From Roridomyces roridus (taxonomy: Eukaryota; Basidiomycota; Agaricomycetes; Agaricales; Mycenaceae), in NCBI GenBank assembly GCA_029378245.1, contig JARKIF010000014.1:434001-498000 (forward strand): DNA of 64,000 nt, in the 5' to 3' direction. Under the pieces are notes generated by a model. The model was given only the letters and a program-made list of their open reading frames with translations, was not told where the DNA came from and did no database searches. Shown here piece after piece: positions 57,410 through 64,000 of the stretch. The translations under genes were made by a program, and so were the position numbers. The first letter of the stretch is position 1. Each line of letters starts with the position of its first letter.

Positions 57410-59889
57410 ATGTCCGACGCGGGCCCAGTGGCCAAGGCAGACGATGCCGAAGACGCTTACAACCAACACAAAACCCGGTGCGTACTGCTGCTCCTGCTCT
57501 GTCCACCATTCTTATCCAGAACAGCCTCGTAGACGCCATAGACTCGACCAAATCTATACTCAGTGATATCCGCATCTTTAACAAGGACGATTGGGTGGTG
57601 CGCTACCCACAGCTCCGTGAGGGCCCCGAGGGCTCTCTCCGCCGCTCTCTCTCCTTTGCCGACGACCCAAAAACCCAGACCCCGGTCAAGCTCAGTCTCA
57701 CGCGATCCGTGACTGTTGCGGACGTTACAGACGTCAAGGACGAGCCCACCGAGTCGATACCCCCGCTTTCTTCGGATTTCCATGTCCTCCGTCTGGACCT
57801 CAAGCTCGGAAGCACTTCGTCGGCTGCTTCCGCGTCCTCTCTAGTTTCCCAGCTCGAGAAGTCGTCCATTGCCCACCTGCTCGACGAGCGTCTTGCCGCG
57901 TCGGCAGCACACATCGACAAGCTCCGCCTTCGTGTTCTGGACACTTCGTCCAAGGTCCTTGTCACTGGTGACTTGAATGCGGGCAAGTCCACCCTTGTCA
58001 ACTCGCTGCTCCGCCGTCAGGTTATGCCCGTCGACCAGCAGCCACTCACTACCGCCTTCTGCGAGGTGCATGACGCCTCGGAGAACGCAGGGGTCGAGGC
58101 TGTTCATATTGTCAAGGAGGGTGTTGCCTACACTCCTGCTGACGAGTCCACCTACGTCGCGGCCGCCATTGCCGATTTGGAGGATATTGTAGCCGAGTAC
58201 GAGACCAAGGGCTCGGAGCATTTACTCAAGGTGTACCTCGCCGGCAAGGACCAGGACTCGCTCTTGTCCAACGGCACCGTCAACATCTCCCTCATTGATG
58301 CCCCCGGCCTCAACCGCGACTCGCTCAAGACCACCGCTCTCTTTGCTCGCCAGGAGGAGATTGACGTCGTCGTCTTTGTTGTCTCGGCCGAGAACCACTT
58401 TACTCTGTCCGCCAAAGAGTTCCTGTGGACCGCCAGCAACGAAAAGGCCTACTTGTTCATCGTCGTCAACAAGTACGACATGATCCGCAACAAGGACAAG
58501 TGCCGCCGCGTTGTGCTCGAGCAGATCAAGGGTCTCAGTCCCCGTACCTGGGAGGACGCAGAGGACCTTGTCCACTTTGTCGACTCGGCCGCGGCGGAGA
58601 GCGACCCCTCTTTCGAGGAGATGGAGGTTGCTCTGCGGACCTTTGTTCTCACCAAACGCTCAAAGTCCAAGCTGCAGCCCGTCGAGACCTTCCTCCTCAA
58701 TCTTTTGAGCGACGTCGAGCTGCTCGCATCTGCCAACAAGCTCGTTGCAGAGGCAGAGCTCGCGCAAGCCCGTTCAGAACTGGCCGTCGCCAAGCCGGTG
58801 CTCGAGAAAATGCGCTCCGGTCGTGACAAGCTTGAGGAAGGGCTCGAGACTGTCGAGGAGGATGGTGTCAGCGCGGCCAGTGCCAAAGCGACCCAAGTCC
58901 TCGTCGATGCGCTTGATCAGGTCGGTTCTGGCAAGCCGAGTCACGGCCTCCGCCTTCCTTCTTACCCTGGTCTTCTTTCGATATGGGACTATGCGCGGGA
59001 TGTGCGCCGCGCGCTGCTTTCTTCGCTCGACCTCGCCGTCAAGGCTGCCGAGGACGAAGCCCGTGGCATTACCTCGACCGGTGTCAAACAAATCCGGGAT
59101 CTCGGTGAAGAGCATCTTCCCATCGGGGTCGAACGCAGCCGCCGGGTGTTCATGCCCGAGGCCATGTTCTCTGTCGTTCGTCGCGGCAAGGGCGCTGACG
59201 GGCTCAAGAGCCGTCGTAACAGCACTGCCGTCGTTGCGGGTGGTGTCCATGGCCTTGGTATCGGCTTGGCTTCCCGCGTCGACATGCAGGAGACGACTGT
59301 TCTCGACCTGTTTGACGTTAACCATCAATTCTGGATTCACTTTGGCGACCATGGCAAATCGACGTCTGACAGTGATATCGCCCCGGGAGCACTCAGCATC
59401 GTTGGCGTCGGTGTCGGCGCGCTGACAATGGTTGGTGGCCAGGCGATCGGTGTCCGCGGCGTGATCGAAGGCATTGTCCGCTTGAGCGACTTTTTCGGCA
59501 ACGAGACGGCACGCAAGTGGGCTTTGCCTGTTGTCGGTGCTGTCACCGTTGGCGCTGTTGTCTATGTCGTCCTCGAACTCCCCAGCTCAATCCCGCGAAC
59601 GGTCGGTCGTCGTATCAAGGCCTCGGTTGAAACGACGGAAGATGGCGAGGCTCGTTGGGAGACGGCGCACGCCCAGCGTATTAGCCGTGAAACCCGCAAG
59701 GTGCTGCGCCTCGCATCGTGGGATCTGCGGGAACGTTTCCGTGGTGCCTTGGAGGAACGAAGCATCGAGGTTCGGAACGCGGAAGCCGGCGAGAAACGGG
59801 CGCTCAAGGCGCAGGAATGGTTTGGAAGCGTCGCCGAGCGGATTGATTCTGTCCGTACAACGGCGCATCTCGGGGAAGTAGCCATCTGA
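57410..59889 (+). CDS. FZO1: Mitofusin Fzo1, outer-membrane fusion GTPase
   Basis: Dynamin-family GTPase that fuses mitochondrial outer membranes. Exon 1 (57410-57477, MSDAGPVAKADDAEDAYNQH) joins through an intron ending at 57524 to LVDAIDSTKSILSDIRIF. The longer frame through the intron from 57355 is rejected because its start lacks similarity. GTPase motifs are G1 GDLNAGKST (about residues 172-180), G3 DAPGL (about 280) and G4 NKYD (about 337). Coiled-coil regions flank the membrane part, where a hydrophobic segment (WALPVVGAVTVGAVVYVVLE) lies near residues 688-708, followed by HR2-like RFRGALEERSIEVRNAEAGE. Total 810 residues, and the only large gene here that is nearly intronless. Confidence 0.92.
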
Positions 59890-59999
59890 GTTACTTATCA
59901 TTAATGACTGCACATCTCACTTCACGTTCTTTCCTTAATTTCTACTAGCTATATGCGTAACGACCTTAGTATATGTACAAAGCTGAATAGACCAGTGTT

Positions 60000-61281
<1,282 letters not shown>

Positions 61282-61320
61282 GGTTTTACTGTGAGGGTAC
61301 TTGAGGGCAAGATTAAATGA
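61282..61320. promoter_or_regulatory. Upstream flank of ZAP1 meeting the repeat block
   Basis: Only 39 bp separate the ZAP1 ATG from the repeat-like CTGTGAGGGT at 61321, and a partial copy (CTGTGAGGGTACTTGAGGGC) starts at 61289. Any ZAP1 promoter must lie within the repeat block. Confidence 0.35.
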
Positions 61321-61435
61321 CTGTGAGGGTCCTTGATATCATTGATGATGTCGTGCAACATGCTCTGCGGCCGAGGCTGCCACCCTTGCCTTGCGGAGAG
61401 TTCTGTATGAGCAGCCTCATCGCATTAGAGCTGTG
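61321..61435 (+). repeat. Dispersed repeat R1, copy 1
   Basis: About 115 bp with CTGTGAGGGTCCTTGAT, GCCGAGGCTGCCAC and TTGCCTTGCGGAGAG. It matches 62602-62718 with scattered substitutions and a few indels. Confidence 0.85.
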
Positions 61436-61619
61436 GAACAGATTTATCGGTTCGAAATGCGCAGAAAGATGACGACGATGGTTGGCAATCTCGGTTATAT
61501 CCTCGTGTAAAAGAATAAATTATCGCAGAGAAATCATAAACTGGAAAGAAACGAGACTTGTGTGCGAGAATGCATGGCGAGCCTCAGCGCTCAGCGGTCC
61601 TTCAAACTTCGCGCGGATC

Positions 61620-61790
61620 AAATGATCAAATATTGATTCCATCATCAATTCGATCCTGCTCTCCCTCATCCTGCTCCCGACGTTCCTCATCATCCTGGCT
61701 CCTCTGAACAGTCTCCAACCAGAAAAGGCACTGCATCTCGAAAATCATTGACTTGAAAGCTGCGGTCCTTCTGAATCGCCTTCTTCCCCT
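61620..61790 (+). repeat. tRNA-like repeat family, unit A (degenerate)
   Basis: Begins GATCAAATATTGATTCCATC and runs through TCCTGGCTCCTCTGAACAG to GACTTGAAAGCTGCGGTCC. The tRNA-like A box of units C and D is not recognisable here; ATTGACTTGAAAGC keeps part of the B-box region. Confidence 0.7.
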
Positions 61791-61799
61791 CTTCCCTCA

Positions 61800-62363
61800 T
61801 CCTCCTGGCTGCTCTGAGCGAACCGCAACGAGCTTGCAGGAGCTCGAGGCTGCGACCAAGATTGCCCCAGAAATCTTGGGGCAGGTGCTTGCGCTGCTAG
61901 TCAAGGCCAAAGTGCTGATCAACGAGGAGAAGGAACAGTATGATTTGAATCCGAGTGAGTGCAATCCAGGTCTCGTTCGCATCTTGTTAACCTGACGAAT
62001 ATTAGGCTTCAAGAGTCAAAAAGATACGTGTAAACCTCAATCTTCCGATCAAGGCCGAGCAGATGGCCGAGTCCAGCGATGTGCTCAAGGCGGTCGACGA
62101 GGACCGCAAGTATGTCATTCAGGCGACCATCGTTCGGTTTGTACACATCACTCGTCCTCTTCTCCCGGCTCACACCCCGCAGAATCATGAAAGCTCGTAA
62201 GACGATGAAGAACCAAGCACTATCCAAGAGGTCATTTCAGCAAATCTCTCAACGCTTCGCGCCCAAGATCCCGGACATCAAGAAGGCGATTGAGACGCTC
62301 CTCGAGAAAGAGTACATTGAGCGTGTGGACGGGAGCAAGGATACGTTTGCATATGTCGCCTAA
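61800..62363 (+). pseudogene. Truncated cullin (Cul1/Cdc53-like) C-terminal fragment
   Basis: Encodes only the end of a cullin, the SCF-ligase scaffold: SLQELEAATKIAPEILGQVL, INEEKEQYDLNP, RVNLNLPIKAEQMAESSDVL, YVIQATIVRIMKARKTMKN with the neddylated Lys region, and KKAIETLLEKEYIERVDGSK ending TFAYVA. That is roughly 190 of about 750 residues. Two introns are kept (GTGAGT to ATTAG; GTTTGT to CGCAG), so it is a DNA-level copy rather than a retrocopy. One-base breaks occur at SFKS/KKIRV and around NQAL/IQEV. No upstream cullin exons exist in the 480 bp before it; the fragment starts inside repeat sequence. Transcription is unknown. Confidence 0.8.
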
Positions 62364-62601
62364 ACCCTCTCGCGTTTTCTTGGTGGGCTTAGAGTAGAGA
62401 TTAGCCCATACGCTCCCGCTTTGTTTCCGCTGTGTAATTTACTTACCTACTTAGCTACATACTCTCTCGCATACTGCAGTCATTCAATTTTGTTCAAGAG
62501 CACCGACTCTGCTGTGAGCCCAGTTGTTGTATGGCGCGATGAGGAGGAGGGAAAGACGGCAAGTAATATCCCGTAACCCGTTACAGTCTCTTCAATCCTT
62601 A

Positions 62602-62718
62602 CTGTGAGGGTCCTTGATCTCATTACTGGTGATGTCGCGCAACATCTGCTGCAGCCGAGGCTGCCACATTTGCCTTGCGGAGAGGTTTCTGTCTGAGCAG
62701 CCTCGTCGAATTAGAGAA
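62602..62718 (+). repeat. Dispersed repeat R1, copy 2
   Basis: Second copy of R1, same orientation as 61321-61435, so the two copies form direct repeats around the cullin fragment. Shared words include CTGTGAGGGTCCTTGAT, GCCGAGGCTGCCAC and GCCTTGCGGAGAG. Confidence 0.85.
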
Positions 62719-62727
62719 CAGGCGTTC

Positions 62728-62870
62728 TGATCAAACATTGATTCCATCATTAATTTCGATCCTGCTCTTCCTCATCATGCTCCACATCCTCCTGGCTCCT
62801 CTAAACAGTCTTCAGCCAGCAAAGGCAGTGCATTTCGAACACCATTGGCTTGAAACCTCCGGTCCTTCGC
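62728..62870 (+). repeat. tRNA-like repeat family, unit B
   Basis: Begins TGATCAAACATTGATTCCAT and carries CCTCCTGGCTCCTCTAAACA, then GGCAGTGCATTTCGAACACC and GGCTTGAAACCTCC. Closest to unit A. Confidence 0.7.
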
Positions 62871-62875
62871 CTGCT

Positions 62876-63020
62876 TATCAAAGATGATTCCACCGTCACT
62901 TCGATCCTGCTCTCCCTACTTCCCTCATCCTCCTGGCTCCTCTGAACGGCCTCTAGTAACGCCGGCGTGGCTCAATGGTAGAGTGTCTTGAAAACCCTCG
63001 GCTTGAAACCCGTTCCTTCA
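62876..63020 (+). repeat. tRNA-like repeat family, unit C with Pol III-like A and B boxes
   Basis: Begins ATCAAAGATGATTCCACCGT. It contains GCCGGCGTGGCTCAATGGTA, whose TGGCTCAATGG (62968-62978) is a good tRNA A box, and GGCTTGAAACC (63000-63010), 8 of 11 bases of a B box. The acceptor arms do not pair, so this is a tRNA-derived repeat, not a tRNA gene. Confidence 0.65.
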
Positions 63021-63026
63021 CCTGCT

Positions 63027-63165
63027 TATCAAAGATGATTCCACCGTCATTTCGATGTCCTCCCCCTACTTCCTCGTGGCTCCTCTGAACGTCTCCAGTA
63101 AGGCCGGCGTGGCTCAATGGTAGAGCGTCTCGAAAACCATTAGACTGAGACCGCCGTGCGTGCTT
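63027..63165 (+). repeat. tRNA-like repeat family, unit D
   Basis: Begins ATCAAAGATGATTCCACCGT like unit C and repeats the A box TGGCTCAATGG (63110-63120) followed by TAGAGCGTCTCGAAAACC. Units C and D are adjacent head-to-tail with a period of about 150 bp. Confidence 0.65.
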
Positions 63166-64000
63166 TAAGTCTTTGTCCAACCTCGATTGTATTGTCGCGT
63201 CAAGAAATACCAAAGTTCACAACTGGAACTGGGGCGGTCTGGGACTCTGCGATGTAATAACAAACACGCAGCACGGCAGTACGAAGCAGCTCCAGCCTGG
63301 CCTGCCGCCATTGAATCTCGAAGTTCACGGCCATTTGCGCGTGTTGCAGACACGCGCTACTGGATCAAAGTCTGGGTGAGATGGCCACGCTCTCGAACTC
63401 CGGGAACGAACGGAAAGGATACCAATACAGCTGAACGGGATTCCGTCTCGCAGTCAAGTTGGACCAAATGGGGACCACGCAGACATTCGCGGCAAGGCGG
63501 CCATTGACGCATGTCGGCCTACAAAAGTGTCTGAGAGGAAGAATTGTCAAAACGCTTTGAATTATGGCCTTCCTGGCATACATTAACTCTCTCAGCGCTA
63601 CGATTTGAACATGATACTCGCCATTCTCGTCACTGCTGTGGTGCTCGCGAGTCGCGTCTTGCGTGACTGCGATGTTCCTCATGCCCTGTAAAAACTGAAG
63701 GCCAGGCCCTTTTTAGGCACTTTCCCATCTCTTTTTTTCTTCGCCCAGGTTTCTCTCAAGTAAATTCGGCTATACAGGCTTCAACTAGACTGATTGCGAC
63801 GAAGCCAACGCCGCGGGCCGCGCTAGAACAGCTCAGTCGCCCGGGCGCGCTCGACTTTACGTCTACACCCAAAACACACCCGAGGGGAGAATCTGCTCGC
63901 AGCCAACAATAGCCAATGCCAGACTCACGGCGAAGCAAGGTGCTGCCTGAAGGCTTGTCGGGACGAATAAACATATGGTGAACATGAAGTCAAATCGGTC
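63166..64000. other. No supportable gene
   Basis: About 835 bp after the repeat block. Open frames of 60-106 codons exist on both strands, but none shows family similarity, a convincing splice pattern or codon bias. A T-rich patch near 63730 and GC-rich patches near 63820 are the only features I see. Confidence 0.5.

Noticed and set aside
62961..63010. A functional tRNA gene
   Set aside because: A and B boxes are visible but acceptor and anticodon arms do not pair; the sequence recurs as a repeat.
63365..63974. Minus-strand open frames of 72-105 codons near the window end
   Set aside because: No similarity, no splice pattern, and similar frames exist in all readings of this stretch.

Overview
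This window is fungal nuclear DNA. Nearly every gene is split by short GT-AG introns of about 41-60 nt, intergenic gaps are often under 250 bp, and the proteins read as Agaricomycetes (mushroom-type Basidiomycota). A Rhizoctonia-like lineage is possible, but I cannot prove it from sequence alone. About 28 protein genes are supported, most of them housekeeping genes on alternating strands. There is no operon, prophage or CRISPR array.

Layout. 1-10 kb: U2AF large subunit (5'-truncated), Cox23, an SLC35F-type transporter, a small membrane/coiled-coil protein, coatomer beta' (Sec27) and a Mug190-type SMP/C2 lipid-transfer protein. 10-21 kb: a Zn2Cys6 regulator, V-ATPase subunit G, Fis1, a tiny C-terminally anchored protein, an M50B-like protease, an unusual histone H2A, AP-1 gamma and a protein with octapeptide repeats. 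21-36 kb: phosducin-like protein 2, mitoribosomal mL44, an Rgd2-like F-BAR/DEP/RhoGAP, a large CCCH/RRM/RING-IBR protein, carboxypeptidase S, a small basic protein and a METTL7-like methyltransferase. 36-60 kb: SF3B1, a probable intronic snoRNA host gene, makorin, a 2OG-Fe(II) oxygenase with a long extension, glycogen debranching enzyme, Pat1, Wbp1/OST48, the mitochondrial phosphate carrier and the mitofusin Fzo1. 60-64 kb: a Zap1-like zinc regulator, then a repeat-rich tract with tRNA-like repeats around a truncated cullin fragment, then about 0.8 kb with nothing recognisable.

Shared themes are mitochondria (Cox23, Fis1, Fzo1, phosphate carrier, mL44), vesicle traffic (Sec27, AP-1 gamma, V-ATPase G) and RNA processing (U2AF, SF3B1, Pat1, snoRNAs). 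The U2AF domain that binds SF3B1 and the SF3B1 peptides that bind U2AF are both encoded here.

A caution applies to the whole annotation. At least fifteen apparent 1-nt frameshifts interrupt otherwise conserved and mostly essential genes. Base-level assembly error is the most likely cause, so gene spans marked as frameshifted should be read as intact genes with probable sequence errors. Exon boundaries were inferred by eye from splice signals and family similarity.
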